Shown: positions 20,927-32,344, numbered from the stretch's first letter. The stretch is 64,000 nucleotides of DNA from Cheiracanthium punctorium (GCA_038373885.1 JAWZYV010013532.1:124001-188000), one strand, 5' to 3'. A program made the numbers and translations. The notes: generated by a model not told the origin, from the letters alone.

Positions 20927-21097
20927 TTTATAGGGAGGGAAAGAGAAAGTAAAAGTAGGCTATAGAGAGAGTTATCTCTATATGGAGATTTTTCCCTACA
21001 CATATTCGTGTTTTCCATCCAGCTTTGCTAGTACATACACTTAGCTTTTAAAGTACGCTAACCCATTTCCTAATGAAGTTTAATCCTTCACCAATAG

Positions 21098-21303
21098 GTT
21101 AAAGAACCAGTTAGACAAATGGTGCAAGACTTTCTGCATTTAGAAGAATATGGAAATTCTGGACCCTATGTAAATTATAGAGAAGTATTTGGAAGATTTG
21201 AGGTCACGCCTGGATATTACATCATCATCCCAGCAACGTTTGAGAAAGATGCTTCAGGATCCTTTTATATTCGTATATACACAAACACGCAATCTTCACT
21301 CAA
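21098..21303 (+). CDS. Calpain-like domain III exon (partial gene)
   Basis: This 206-bp frame is bounded by an acceptor (…ACCAATAG) and a donor (GTATGTGCG). It encodes about 68 residues. The core YREVFGRFEVTPGYYIII and PATFEKDASGSFYIRIYTN match the C2-like domain III of calpains, where the family reads roughly REV..RF.L.PG.Y.I.PSTFE....G.F.LR.F. Calpains are calcium-regulated cytosolic cysteine proteases, and domain III helps couple calcium and lipid binding to the protease core. No protease (Cys/His/Asn) or EF-hand exons were found nearby, so the rest lies outside the window or the exon is a relic. The frame is intact, the splice sites look good, and the exon ends with two extra bases (phase 2). 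The start at 21119 (Met) would be internal to the exon, not a true start. Confidence 0.6.
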
Positions 21304-22337
21304 GTATGTGCGATTGTTATAAATTTTTGCTTTTTTTTTATTTAAATGTATGCATTCATTTATTTTCAACAAAATTTATTGTCTGAACGAAGTGCATGTG
21401 GTATATGAAATTTTAAAAGTTAGTCATGAAGGGCATTTTCAATGCGCTCTTCAGAAACAATAAATTTGCAAAAATAGCAACTTTATGTGAAATAAGAAAA
21501 TGTTTTCAAATTCCTTCGTTAGAAAAACCCAAACTAAAGATAATATAAAAAACATCACAATTTTGAGGTATTTCCTATCTTAAATGATTTGCTGTATATA
21601 TATACAGAAATCCCTTCATGATTATTACTATTTCTTTTTTTGCGTTTTTAACCCTTTAACGCGCAGTGTTCCCGCTCTGGGAACACCAAACTCTGACGTT
21701 CTGACTGTTGCCAGTCACGAAGAATAGATTTGATTTCTATAAAAATAGTTGCGGGTGACATAACTCCACGAGAATCCTTTACTTTTAGCACGTCATTTCC
21801 CGTCAAAAAATGGTCACGATTATTTTTAACAGCACTGACATCTGCTGAAAAATGGAAGAATGCGAGAACAGCTGGATAGATAGCCCAATGCTGAAAAAAG
21901 GGCAGCCGTTGCCATCGCTCGACTTAAGGACCAGCAAGATGGCGGACGATCGAAACGTTCATCGCGTGCCACAGATCGAGAGACCCTTTTTTGATGCAGC
22001 TGGCTGTGCGGCACAGCCAGCTGCTTCAAAAGAAAACCAGCTGCGTTTTGAAAGAAAATTGGGGAATGCAATCCCGACCCTGCGCAAATGTTTACGGGAC
22101 TAGTACCGTAATCCCAAGGGATTGAAACTGAGAAATAAATTTAGTTTTATTACAATTTTACGCCACTTTCCCAACCAGCAATTGACCAAATATTGTTGCA
22201 TATGCATGTATCTTTTCTCCCAACACATGAATCAATAATTACAAATTTTAATTTATTTATTTTTATCTAATGGGAGTCTGAATCAAATTTAATCTAAATT
22301 TTTCGCGAACTTCCCAATCTCCAAGTAAACAAAAATA
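21304..22337. other. Intergenic/intronic DNA with a 13-bp-arm hairpin
   Basis: At 21997-22024 GCAGCTGGCTGTG, loop CGG, CACAGCCAGCTGC forms a perfect hairpin. Near 21648 TTTAACCCTTTAACGCGCAG followed by GTTCCCGCTCTGGGAAC looks like a MITE end, but no partner was found. If the calpain exon is part of a live gene this could be intron. Confidence 0.4.
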
Positions 22338-22345
22338 TTTCATAC

Positions 22346-22836
22346 TAGGGCCGGATTTAGGGGAGGGCAACCGGGGCTCCAGCCCCGGGGCCTCCACAAA
22401 AGAGGGACCCCAATATAGACGATTTTACGTAAACTTTCCCAACGAATACCGCATGATGTGCAAAATATTTTTTTTTAATAAAATTCTGACAATGGAAAGA
22501 CCAGTCCTCTTACTTTTCCCACTCATTTTTCGTTCTGAACATTCCAAAGTGCGTTTCAAATTCTTGACAAAATAGTTAATATTAATCTTCGATCCGATAA
22601 ATAATGTGTATGTGATCAGTTGCGAGCCACATCGGCGTTAAATTAGGAGTACAACACCAGACAAGAAGCAGATATTATTTTTTGTACCTCCAACCCTGGA
22701 CCCCTAGACTATGAGTCAACGGGGAACCCACTTCGCCACACTGGTCGTCAAAAAATTGTTAACTTGTTTGATAAATAATTAAGGGCCATCAGTCGTTTTT
22801 TGCTCCAGAGCCTCCACACCTGTAAATCCGGCACTG
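22346..22836. mobile_element. hAT-type MITE, 491 bp, perfect 8-bp target duplication
   Basis: The left end TAGGGCCGGATTTA and the inverse of the right end (CAGTGCCGGATTTA) form the terminal inverted repeat. Similarity continues into GGGGCTCCAG and CCTCCACA blocks near both ends. TTTCATAC flanks both sides (22338-22345, 22837-22844). No transposase frame. Confidence 0.88.
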
Positions 22837-22844
22837 TTTCATAC

Positions 22845-24846
22845 TGATAGCGTAAATCAGCAGAGTGCAGTGTATTGAGGAGGTCTGAATAATAAGGCAG
22901 ACATAATAAACAAAGTTTATTGAACAAAAATTAAAATCAAATACATTCTAAACAATTACAAAAATGCCACCTGGCATTACCTCGCGCTGCAACTTCCATT
23001 TGTTGGAGCTTTTATACATCTATTCATTTGCATATGTCTTACACAAATGACAAAACATGGAGGAAAATTTATAGCATGCATGTCGAAGCTTCCACTTTAA
23101 ACAAAGAACGGAAAATTGTCTGATACATAACTTCTATCCTTCCGCTAGCAAGAAGGTAGAGGGCGCTATTATTGTGAACGAAAGAAAAATAGGGTCGGAA
23201 AATAGTTAAGTGTTTCAGAGAGGGAACCAACCCGAAAAGAAAGCAAAGTATAAGTTATTTTTCCTAACACATACTAATTTTTCTCTTAGCGAACAATCAC
23301 GAATATATTATAAAAAGTTTCCATTTTCGGTTTGAATTTTTTTAAATTCACGCTTTTAACTATTTTACCAAATTAGATCAAGACTAGGAAGACGAGCAAC
23401 TCTTTACATACACACACATTGCCTTTATTACATCTTTTTCAACAACTAAGAACTAGGTATATTATTTTGAATATCATAAAAATAATTTTCATATTTCTAT
23501 AAGTTATTGTATAAATTATAAAATATCATTAATTATTACTATTAAAGTTAAACTTCATGGTACTTAAAATCTTACGCTTTCCTATTTTTCTCTGTTAAAA
23601 GGAATGCTTAGTTGAATGAAATGCCAATCCCGCGAGATCAATAAGTCACAATCCCGAAATCCCACAAAACAAACCAAAAAAAAAAAAAAAAAAAACAGTG
23701 CGGGATTGCATTCCCTATAGGAAATATTGCTCTACAGAAAATCCCAAGGCTGGTTAAATTAAAATTGAAGTATATATTTTTTAATATTAAGAGCAATAAC
23801 TTTTTCATGGATATTAATTAAGTAAATGTAGATTTAGTAATTAGAAAAAGTATTATTGTAAAATGATTATTGAAAGAACTGGTGCGTTGTGAAATTATTT
23901 GAACAACGCGACCCCCTTTCATTTGATTTCGAATCTGAAATGGCATCTACGCTATTTATGATACATCTGCTATGAAATATAGATAGGGGTAATTTTTTTT
24001 CTATAATTAAAGTGTTTAAAATTTATGTATGCGGACTGTATGTAAAGCAAAATCTTGTAAAACAGTTTGATATGGAATAGATCGTAAAATAATCTTGTTT
24101 GGTTTATTTTTTATTTTACAGAGAACTTTGAGATGAAAGACATTTTCCCTCAGAAAATTACAGAAACCAGAGGGGAAAAAACTGTTGAAAGACGACGATA
24201 AACTCAGTTTTTATATGAAGTATAGCAAATTTCAGAAAAATGGTGATACAAGAAATGAAAAGGAAAATTGTTAATTCTATTGTAACTTTATTTTTTAAAA
24301 CGTGTTAACAAAATGCAATACTGTACATTTAAAAATAAAATAAAATTATAATTGTTTTTCACTTCCTTAGAAAAATTGATTTTTATAGTTAGTTCTGTAC
24401 GCTATTTACAATGCCTACAATTCATTTACAAGTAATACCTTTTAATTACTATTTTTTAGTTATACATGAAGTATTTCTAAAATTTCTAACTTCCTTTTGC
24501 TACTGTAAATACGAAATAAAGACTGTATATTTGTACAGTTAGTCTTATCCATCAGTGATGACATCAGACTTCATGTAACCGTAATCGATTACACTTTTTT
24601 GTGTAATAGTAATCTGGAAATTTAATCTTTCAGATATTCTAATGTAATCATAATCCAGAAATTTAATTTTTCAGATAGTCGTAATCTTGCATCCCGTAAT
24701 CATAATCGCTTAAGACGATTACATTCACTTAGTTTTAGTTTTTTCGTTATGCTTGCAGAAAAATGAATGCCTATAAATAGATCTTAGTTCTACTCTATTA
24801 TTAAGTGATATGTTTTACTAGGCCCCTTAGTAGTTAGTACTGGAAC
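22845..24846. other. Intergenic AT-rich DNA
   Basis: A poly(A) run lies at about 23678-23695, followed by CAGTGCGGGATTGCATTCCC, perhaps a worn element end. At 24580-24730 repeated GTAATCGATTAC/TAATCATAATC phrases resemble the subterminal region of some hAT elements. No gene is seen. Confidence 0.4.
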
Positions 24847-25080
24847 AGGGGCGTAGCCAGGGGGGTGGCTGATGGGGCTGCAGCCACCCTCAGAATGAGT
24901 AAATGTATGATATGAAGAAAATCACGTAATGATGACGTACATGAATAAAATTGAAAGTTGGCCTTGATATCCCCATTTTATATTTCAAAGTTCCCCTTGA
25001 GAAATTCGAGGTTCAGTTAGGGGGGGGGGGGGGAGGGGGAGGTTCACAACCCCCCATGGGGACTATTTTTGTCATACAGA
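24847..25080. mobile_element. hAT-type element, left end only
   Basis: CAGGGGCGTAGCCAGGGGGG is a classic hAT-type terminal sequence, followed by GGGGCTGCAGCCACC. A G-run at 25020-25040 and CACAACCCCCCATGG may be near its other end. No inverse right end or 8-bp duplication could be matched, so the extent is uncertain. Confidence 0.45.
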
Positions 25081-25122
25081 ATGTATTTTCTTCACTCTCT
25101 AATCACGCACACGTATACATAT

Positions 25123-27390
25123 ACAAGGTGTCCAGCCTTAATGTGACCCAATAGCTAATTCCCGAACCGTTTCGGTTTAGACATGCTCTTCCAATTCGAA
25201 AAATGTTTTTAAAAAGTTAAATAATGTTTTTTACGTGCTTTTCGAACCAACAAACTCATTTAGAGAAAAATTTAAAAAATTAAATTTTTATACGGTCCCC
25301 AGATCCTATCAATTATCTTTAGGAAAAGATGCAGTAGACAAAAACAAATTAAACACAAAAAGTTTTATTTTATTACGATAAAAACTGACCGAGTTATGCC
25401 TACATAAAGTTGAAGCATCTGAATTGCTCAGAAAAAGGGGTCGTATATAAATTGAGTTTAGAGAACAGTCATTCACTATCTACAGAAAGAGCAAAAGAAA
25501 AACATCATAGTAATATTAAAACATCGTAATAAAGATCATAGATTGACAATTTGTATTGCTGTATGGCAAACAATAAAAGTTAAATTAAGGAAATACAACT
25601 TGTACCGAAAAGATTAAACCAGCTTGTTTTAACAAATAGCAGCAAAGGAATACAGGATTTGCCGCTCAAATTATAGCATAATGTGGAATGATGCGCCAAT
25701 CATGAATCAGGGGCTTTATTATATCAAATTAACTTAAATAATGTTCAAAATGACTGCCTTCCGCAGAAATGCAGTACAGAACCCGCGTCAGAAACTCCGC
25801 CTGTAGCTTCTGCAAAACAGTTGATGTCACACTGCATGCCATGCTGATTCGTTGAGTAAATCGGATTTACTCGTGGATTCACGTTCGTACACTTTGCTTT
25901 TCAGGAAGCCCCAGAGAAAGAAATCCAGAGGACTTAGGTCGGGTGATAGCGGAGGCCACTCCTGTTGACCTGCGTAGCCGATTATTCGAGTGTCAAATGT
26001 CTGCGCCAAAACTGTACATGGTTGCGCAGATTTGTGTGCGGGTGCACCATCATACTGGTACCACATGCGTGACAAATCCCGTAAGGAAACTTCATCTTCT
26101 AAAAAATCGGCTAACGGTCCAGATAAAATTTCCGTGTATGATTCTGATGTTAAAAGTCCATCGAAAAAAATTGGGCCAATCAAGGTGCTCTTCCATATTC
26201 CGCACCACACATTCACCGACCAACGCACTTGGTGGTGATTAGGTCCTATTAGATGGGGGTTTTCGAGGGACCAATAATGCGTATTCTTTGTATTAATAGT
26301 GCCTTGCCTCGAGAACTGGCATTCATCCGACCACAAAACTTAATTCAAAAAATCTGGATTTTCATCCTAGTGTGTTTAACACGAAATTGCAAAAATCAAA
26401 ACGACACTTCTGGTCTCCAGGTATTAGTTCCTGCGCCAGGACTGGACGATAAGGATATGCACCGTACGTATGTAATATGTTCCACACCGTCGATTTTGAG
26501 TAGGAACAAGCCTTGCTAATATCCCGGACACTACTTTCAGGATGAGCCAGGGCATATCCTAGAACATCCTCAGCGGCCCGCTAGCTTGAAGGTGTGGCAC
26601 GAGACAAGGGAATACGTCTATGACAACTCCCAGTTTTATACAAGCGTTGAACAGCACGGGCAATTGTACAATAAGATGGATGTCTTCGACTGGGAAATTT
26701 AATGGCATAAAGTCTGGCCGCCTCTCTCTTAGTTCGATTACACTGTCCATACAACAGTGCCATTTCGCAGTATTCTTCATTTGTATACATCTCGTTCTCC
26801 CGTACTAGAATTCGTAATATTAGAATACTGCGCTTTGAAAAAAGATAATTACTGCGCACTGTATGCAATTGCAAGAGACTTTTACACATGTTTTACACAT
26901 ACACAGAATCAATTTTATTTCTTAAGTACTCAATTATTGTATTATCCACGTAATGTATGTACTTTTAAATTTAAAAACGATTTACATAAGAGTGACGTGC
27001 AAGAGCGAAAGTTTCCTGGCAGAGTTCCAATTAATTTCACTTTGGAGACGATCCCTTACTAGCTTCTTGAAAATGGCCGAGAAAATGGATGAAATGTATG
27101 ATTTTCAAAGTTCCATAACTCGATCAGTTTTTTATCGTAATAAAATGCAATTTTTTGTGTTTACTTTGTTTTTGTGTACTGCATCTTTTCCTAAATATCA
27201 GTGATAGGACCTGGGGACCGTATGAAAATGTTATTTTTGTAATTTTTTTCTAAATGGGTTTTTCGGCTCGAAAAGCACGTAAAAAAATTCTTTACCTCTT
27301 TTAAAACTTATTTATTAAGTCTTAACAATTTTTATATTATAACTTTGAAAAGATCGTTTTACTGAGTGTTCCAGAAGCTGAAAAATAATT
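25123..27390 (-). mobile_element. IS630/Tc1/mariner transposon with long inverted repeats, about 2.25 kb
   Basis: Inverted repeats of roughly 250 bp flank a minus-strand transposase. ACGTGCTTTTCGAACC (25237) pairs with GGCTCGAAAAGCACGT (27266). TACGGTCCCCAGATCCTATCA (25291) pairs with TGATAGGACCTGGGGACCGTA (27201). TTTTATTACGATAAAAACTGA (25367) pairs with TCAGTTTTTTATCGTAATAAA (27124). The outermost bases (GGTGTCCAGCC on the left) are poorly matched on the right, so the right boundary is approximate. Frame damage in the transposase shows it is inactive. Confidence 0.8.
25729..26790 (-). pseudogene. Transposase pseudogene: DUF4817-like helix-turn-helix plus DDD catalytic domain
   Basis: The N-terminal part (start near 26790) reads MYTNEEYCEMALLYGQC, then NRTKREAARLYAIKFPSRR and HPSYCTIARAVQRLYKTG. 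This is the DUF4817-type helix-turn-helix seen in many arthropod transposases. The catalytic part (25827-26336) has the first Asp in MWSDECQF, the second in WYQYDGAPAH and the third in SPDLSPLDFFLWG. I count 41 residues between the second and third Asp (DD41D-like). Typical family phrases include HYWSLENPH and SVNVWCGI. A frameshift near 25850 moves the C-terminus into another frame, ending at a stop at 25729-25731, and another break lies between 26336 and 26581. The protein would catalyse cut-and-paste transposition at TA. This copy cannot make it. Confidence 0.8.
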
Positions 27391-27606
27391 TTCAAACAGT
27401 CATAAAAATGAAATTATCTTTTTCACAGCTTTAAAAATCTGTTTATATTACATCAAATAAAAATTACTTTTCTTCCTCATAGTGTAGTTCAGCACCGACA
27501 ATAACTTTTCTGTGGGTGCTCGAGATCTGACATACTACATAAAAAAATAACCATCCCTCACAAACTTTTTTTTCAAATTATGCAGTTGCAAAGCACTCAT
27601 CGTCAT

Positions 27607-27797
27607 CAGTGGCGTGACTATAACGTTAGGGCCCGTAACGAATTCATTGGATGGGATCCTTCCTCAATGTAAAGAATCTCAACCAACATGTTGCAGTTCA
27701 CTTTTTCTAGCCTTTTTCTATTGGGGAAGGGATCCCCCTCTGGCCGGGGGGGGACCACGGCTTTTGCCCGTTCTACCGCCCTATAGTTACGCCACTG
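27607..27797. mobile_element. hAT-type MITE, 191 bp
   Basis: The left end CAGTGGCGTGACTATA and the inverse of the right end CAGTGGCGTAACTATAGGGC match closely, and GGGCCC/GGGC-rich blocks follow both. The flanking 8-mers do not match convincingly, so the target duplication is lost or the boundary is off by a few bases. Confidence 0.65.
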
Positions 27798-27835
27798 ACT
27801 GTCTCATCTTAAGTTCCTCATGCAAGTCTGAATTC

Positions 27836-28457
27836 TAAAGGACATGGGTGCTCACGTGAAGTAGGTGGGGGCTCGGGTCCCTCCCTCTAGCCGTCGGTAT
27901 AGTGAACATTTTTATACCAGCTAACTTTTTTCCATATTTCAGTACTAAAATGTTTGAAAGCGCGATATAATGCCGATCCCTTACAAATGCAAGAAATAAG
28001 CCCCCCCTTTCCCTCCACGCCTTTAAGTACTCATATGGACGTCCATGCTGAAGCACCCGCATAGGTTTGGCCTCGTTAAAGATTTTCTTTTAAACATTTA
28101 AAATATCACACAACTAATAAGCAAATAAAGCATTTTAGTGCTGAATTAATGCAAAAGGTTCAGTATGCTTTACAAATATTCATATAACGTAATGCCATAA
28201 TTCAAGGGAGGGGGGTTTTAACCCTTCCTTGAGTGTACATCACTGTGTTGGGGCTATCAGACAACTGCCGGTGTTCAGCATCCAACATAATTTTTTGTAA
28301 GCTCGAAGCACCCACATAAACGTCTTTTCTTAGCCCTTTCTGCGAACTTCAAAGTATGAATTGGCACTAAAATTTCTGTGGAAGCGGAGCACCCACAGAA
28401 TTTTTTCAGTGGGTGCTTGAGTCCCGCAACACCCACGTAGTGACTTGGGCGCCACTG
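27836..28457. mobile_element. hAT-derived sequence, right end at 28457
   Basis: The inverse of the right end is CAGTGGCGCCCAAGTCACTA, followed by GGGTG…CAAGCACCC. A related block (GGGTGCTCACGTGAAGTAGG) lies at 27845, and further GAAGCACCC(A/G)CA phrases lie at about 28050 and 28305. This suggests a worn hAT element of about 0.6 kb. The left boundary is uncertain. Confidence 0.4.
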
Positions 28458-28743
28458 CATCCAAGTCATGATCCACCCTTCCCCTTACGCTGATCTTACT
28501 GTACAGTCCAAGTATGTAACATCTACATCCTCTGGATCACTGTCTGACGATGTGTCGTCTGTTGGTAGAGTGGCAAGGCTGCATCTTTTAGCTAGTGAAC
28601 TGTCCAACATCCAATGTTTTTGCTCTTTTTTCTTCGTCACAGGCCTAGACAAGGTTTTCGCAACAGTTTTCTAGTACCCCATTTTGCCTTACAAGCAGAA
28701 ATTCAAAGCAACTAGGCCTAACGAACAAATCGCAGGAAATATA

Positions 28744-29445
28744 CAAGGGCTGTTCAAATGAAAAGGTACGAAACGTCGTAACAACCTAACCGTTAACATA
28801 TTTACCCATGCAGCTATGAGAGCACGTAGCGAGACATCTAGGAATGCGATCGAGCCTTTTGTGTGGATAGGAACATGCGGGGGCTCACAGGAGAGAGCAG
28901 GAGCTCTTGTAGAAAGCACCCTCCTACGTCCAATTGACAGGGCAGTGCGTGTGACGACAGGATGGCGTTCACATTGCAAAATTCGACGACTGAGGAACTT
29001 CGAGGCGTTATCCGATTTCTGACACTGGAAGGTGTTAAACCGGCCACTATTCATCGCTGGATGAGGACCGTATACAGGGAAGGCTGTGTGTCCCACAAGT
29101 CAATGAGAAAATGGAGTGTCCATTTTCGCCAAGGAACTGACCAAGTTCAAGTGGGAACAGCTTGATCATCCGCCCTACAAGTACGGACATGTCGCCCTGC
29201 GATTTCCATGTGTTTTGTCCCCTGAAAAAACATCTGAAAGGGAAGTGCTTCAACTCTGGCGACGAACTCAAGGATGCTGTGAAGGACTGGGTCTCGTCAC
29301 GGACACAGGAATTCTGGGAAGAATTAATACTCAGGTTCGTTCACCAGTGGGATCGTTGTGCTCAGGCCTATGGTGTATACTTTCAATAAAGTCTTCATTT
29401 ATACCCACATTGTCGTTTGGTACCTTTTCATTTGAACACCTCTTG
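28744..29445. mobile_element. Internally deleted mariner, copy 2 (702 bp)
   Basis: The ends CAAGGGCTGTTCAAATGAAA and the near inverse TTTCATTTGAACACCTCTTG are flanked by TA (28742-28743, 29446-29447). The N-terminal transposase frame at 28962-29165 begins MAFTLQNSTTEELRGVIRFL and includes a helix-turn-helix (GVKPATIHRWMRTVY). At 29105-29165 it passes straight from the FRQGT segment to the C-terminal WEQLDHPPY segment. The catalytic core that should lie between them is absent, at the same point as in 12998-13693. The C-terminal part ends HQWDRCAQAYGVYFQ and has the third-Asp region (DMSPCDFHVF). Confidence 0.88.
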
Positions 29446-29962
29446 TAGCATAGGCGTAGAGTTATATGGGCCCGTGGGGCTCGAGCCCCCCCAATAAATT
29501 GTGAATAGGAGCTGAGCCCACCCAATAATTTACCTCTAAATACAGAAAACTAATTAATACTAACATAAAAAAAAGTATTTCACGCCATTTACAAACGTTT
29601 AAAAAACCCTTACTTGGACTTTTAAAAATGTTCTTTTGATTTCAATCATTATTTAGTATTCATTGTGACGCCACGTAACACACAATGTTACTATAAGCTG
29701 CCCTCGCTAGGCTCTGGCTAATTGAAATCAGATTATGCAATGTAAAGTATCAAATGAAGAAAAGTTCAGATGTGTCTAAAATGCACTATCTCATCGAAAA
29801 TGTTTTTTTTTTCCTCCTTTGGATTTTTTACTTTGCTGCTATTTATAACTAATAACATGGTAGGAAGATACTAAGATGGATACTTACCGTACACAGGTGT
29901 AGAATTCTATAGACCCATAGAGCTCGAGCACCTCCAATAATTTACACTTATATATAGTAAGT

Positions 29963-30143
29963 CATAGCTGCCAACTACTACGGAATATAATTAATCATTT
30001 TTTACAAACAGTATATTTTTTAATTATTTTTTTCAAAATAGTAACCAGCTCGCGCGCGCAGCACAAAAATTTTGCTATATTTTAAGCCGAAAAATCATGT
30101 AGAAAAAGTGGTTAATTATATTCCGTAGTAGTTGGCAGCTATG
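29963..30143. mobile_element. Nested MITE with about 35-bp inverted repeats, 181 bp
   Basis: CATAGCTGCCAACTACTACG…GAATATAATTAA at the left is matched by TTAATTATATTC…CGTAGTAGTTGGCAGCTATG at the right, essentially perfect over the first 30 or more bases. TAAGT-like sequence occurs beside both ends, but the target duplication is not clear. Superfamily unassigned. Confidence 0.8.
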
Positions 30144-30165
30144 ACTAAGTTATATGTACGTGAAT

Positions 30166-30334
30166 CAGTGACGTAGCCAGAAATTTTTCATAAGGGGGGG
30201 GTGTTACCACTTCTGCAACTCACATATATGTATACGGGTGTATGATAAGGGTGAGAAGAATATACATTTTCTATGGCAAAAAATTCCTCACGGGGGGGTT
30301 ATGACCCCCCTAACCCCCCTTGGCTACGACACTG
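30166..30334. mobile_element. Nested hAT-type MITE, 169 bp
   Basis: CAGTGACGTAGCCAG at the left pairs with CTTGGCTACGACACTG at the right, with C/G-runs following each. The flanking 8-mers ACGTGAAT (30158-30165) and ACTTGAAT (30335-30342) match at seven of eight positions. Confidence 0.82.
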
Positions 30335-30405
30335 ACTTGAATATATGTGCTTGTGGGGCCCGGCCCCCCCAATAATTTTGAAAACTTTACGCTTATGTCT
30401 TGTAG

Positions 30406-32344
30406 TTCTACTTTTTCATGTAATTTACTTTAAAAACATCCCTTTTAGCAAGTGTAAACTGTCATGTTAGATATGTATGCAAAGATAGCAAAAAAAAAAA
30501 AAAAAAAAATGTTCTAACAATACACTTACCTCAGATTAGTGTAACGAAAAAAACAATAATAATAAATCTTAGGAGCATACCTGTCTGTGATTCTGCAAAC
30601 AGTATCCCATGTGGAAATAAAAAATAGACACGTTATGTACAATCTGTAACAATGACATAGAGATGGCAGTTCTTTATTAGCAGGAAAATCAAAAACTCTG
30701 TTTTGCCCTACCACACCATTTTGCCCACCCTTCCCCTATTCAGCAGCCTTGAGGCAATTAATGATAACGGGATCTCCATTTTTACTCATTTTTTCAAATT
30801 TAACCACTTTTGTTCTAGTTATTGTTCACTTTACATAACATTTATGCCCTGCCTCCAGACTTTGGGACCTACCCTATATCTGGATAAAGGATCTCAATAT
30901 ACGTCTATTTAGTTAAATTATACTGGTGTTCAAAATTAAGAGAATTTGCATTATTTGTTGAGTTTCATGAAAAGAACAAAATGTAAAACTAATGCCCTGA
31001 AACAAAGATGCCAATCTTTTGTGTCAAAATGTAAGCATAGAGTTTGTGGACGGAGCTTGATGTTTTAAAATAAAGCACAGAATCAGTACATAGTTAAAGA
31101 CACTAGAAAACACAAACAAGGTACATTTTGGAAATATATAAATTTTATGAATACAAAAAATGTTGATAATATTTGTTTTTTTAACAAATATATATCAATG
31201 CAGAAATACAAATGAAAATTAAATTATTAGTATAAATAACAAAGAATTTGTTCATCAATAATACATAAATTAAGAGAAGAATAAATTCTAAAAGGAGTGC
31301 TCGAGAATAATTTTTAAACGGATAACATTAATTATATTCCTTAAAACTAAATTGAATTAAATGAACCAATTGTTCTATTTTAAGTTGGAAACACAGCGAA
31401 CTGTCTAACCTGCAGATTTTAATATGATTAGAATTTAAACTTTAAATCAGATGATACACACACACAAATCAGGAGATTTTTGTAGAAACAGTCGAACCTG
31501 TTTATCGAATCTCATGGAAAAGAACAGAAAAATATTCGAAGAATTTTCCAGTTACGCGTAAATGTGGTCAATTAAAAAATATTTTAATTGCTTTTGTTGT
31601 AGAAAAATAAAGGGTTATGATAGAAGTTTAATTATGCATAAATTCATAACATTATTTTAACATACAAACATTAACAGTAGTCTTTCAATATTTTTTGACA
31701 TACAAGTTAGTTTCTATTGTTATGAATTTTCGAGATCTCCTCTTCTAGAGTTAACGTTATGCTAAAATTCATTTCTGAGCGTCAAATAATTAAATTTTGC
31801 ATTTTGCTGGATGTAAATCTGTTAACTAGTTAGATGTAAGTATCTTTATGTTTATGACTGGATAACTGGGAAGATTGCTGTTATTTGCAAAATACTGGCA
31901 ATATCGCTTAGCTACCTTCAATTTGGGGACTTCTTTTTTGCCACCGATTATTTCACCATAAGTCGTCAATATTGAGTTTTATTAATGGGGCCTGTAGTGC
32001 TTGCTTTTAAACATTAGTATTATTCGCTAGCATTACTATTATGCATTCAAATGACCGGCAATTTCTTAAAATTGCAACTGTTAAAATCGTGGAATATTCA
32101 TGAAACATACACTCATAAAAAGGTATAACTAAGAGGATGTCGCTCCAGACTCAGCTGTGAGCTTTCGCATTCAGAAAACACGTTCGTTGTGCCGAGAGTC
32201 ATAGCACACTGCTTCTTATTTTGAAGTATTATAGGGGAAAGTCCAGAAATGATGCTCACTTAAATAACTCTAAACAGAATAAAATTGGAAATGATCGATC
32301 AGGAACACCACCTAGAGAACATCATTTTAAGTTCTCACTAAGGA
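30406..32344. other. Intergenic AT-rich DNA, nothing recognised
   Basis: A poly(A) run lies at about 30490-30510. No coding motif, tandem array or element ends were recognised. Confidence 0.45.

Larger units (their letters stand above)
29449..30397. mobile_element. hAT-type element, 949 bp, perfect 8-bp target duplication, two MITEs inside
   Basis: The left end CATAGGCGTAGAGTT and the inverse of the right end CATAAGCGTAAAGTT form the terminal inverted repeat. TCTTGTAG flanks both sides (29441-29448, 30398-30405). The left copy of the duplication is made of the last bases of the deleted mariner plus its TA, so this element landed on the mariner's edge. Internal GGGCTCGAGCCCCCCCAATAA and GAGCTCGAGCACCTCCAATAA show a partial duplication. 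No transposase. Confidence 0.85.

Noticed and set aside
21852..22103. 83-residue plus-strand frame beginning MEECENSWID
   Set aside because: No recognisable domain, no clear splice or start context, and it crosses a perfect hairpin; coding status not supported.
24951..25154. Glycine-run frame
   Set aside because: Produced by a poly(G) tract at 25020-25040 within a hAT-like end.
27599..27805. 8-bp target duplication around the MITE at 27607
   Set aside because: The flanking 8-mers ATCGTCAT and ACTGTCTC match at only about half the positions, so I did not claim it.
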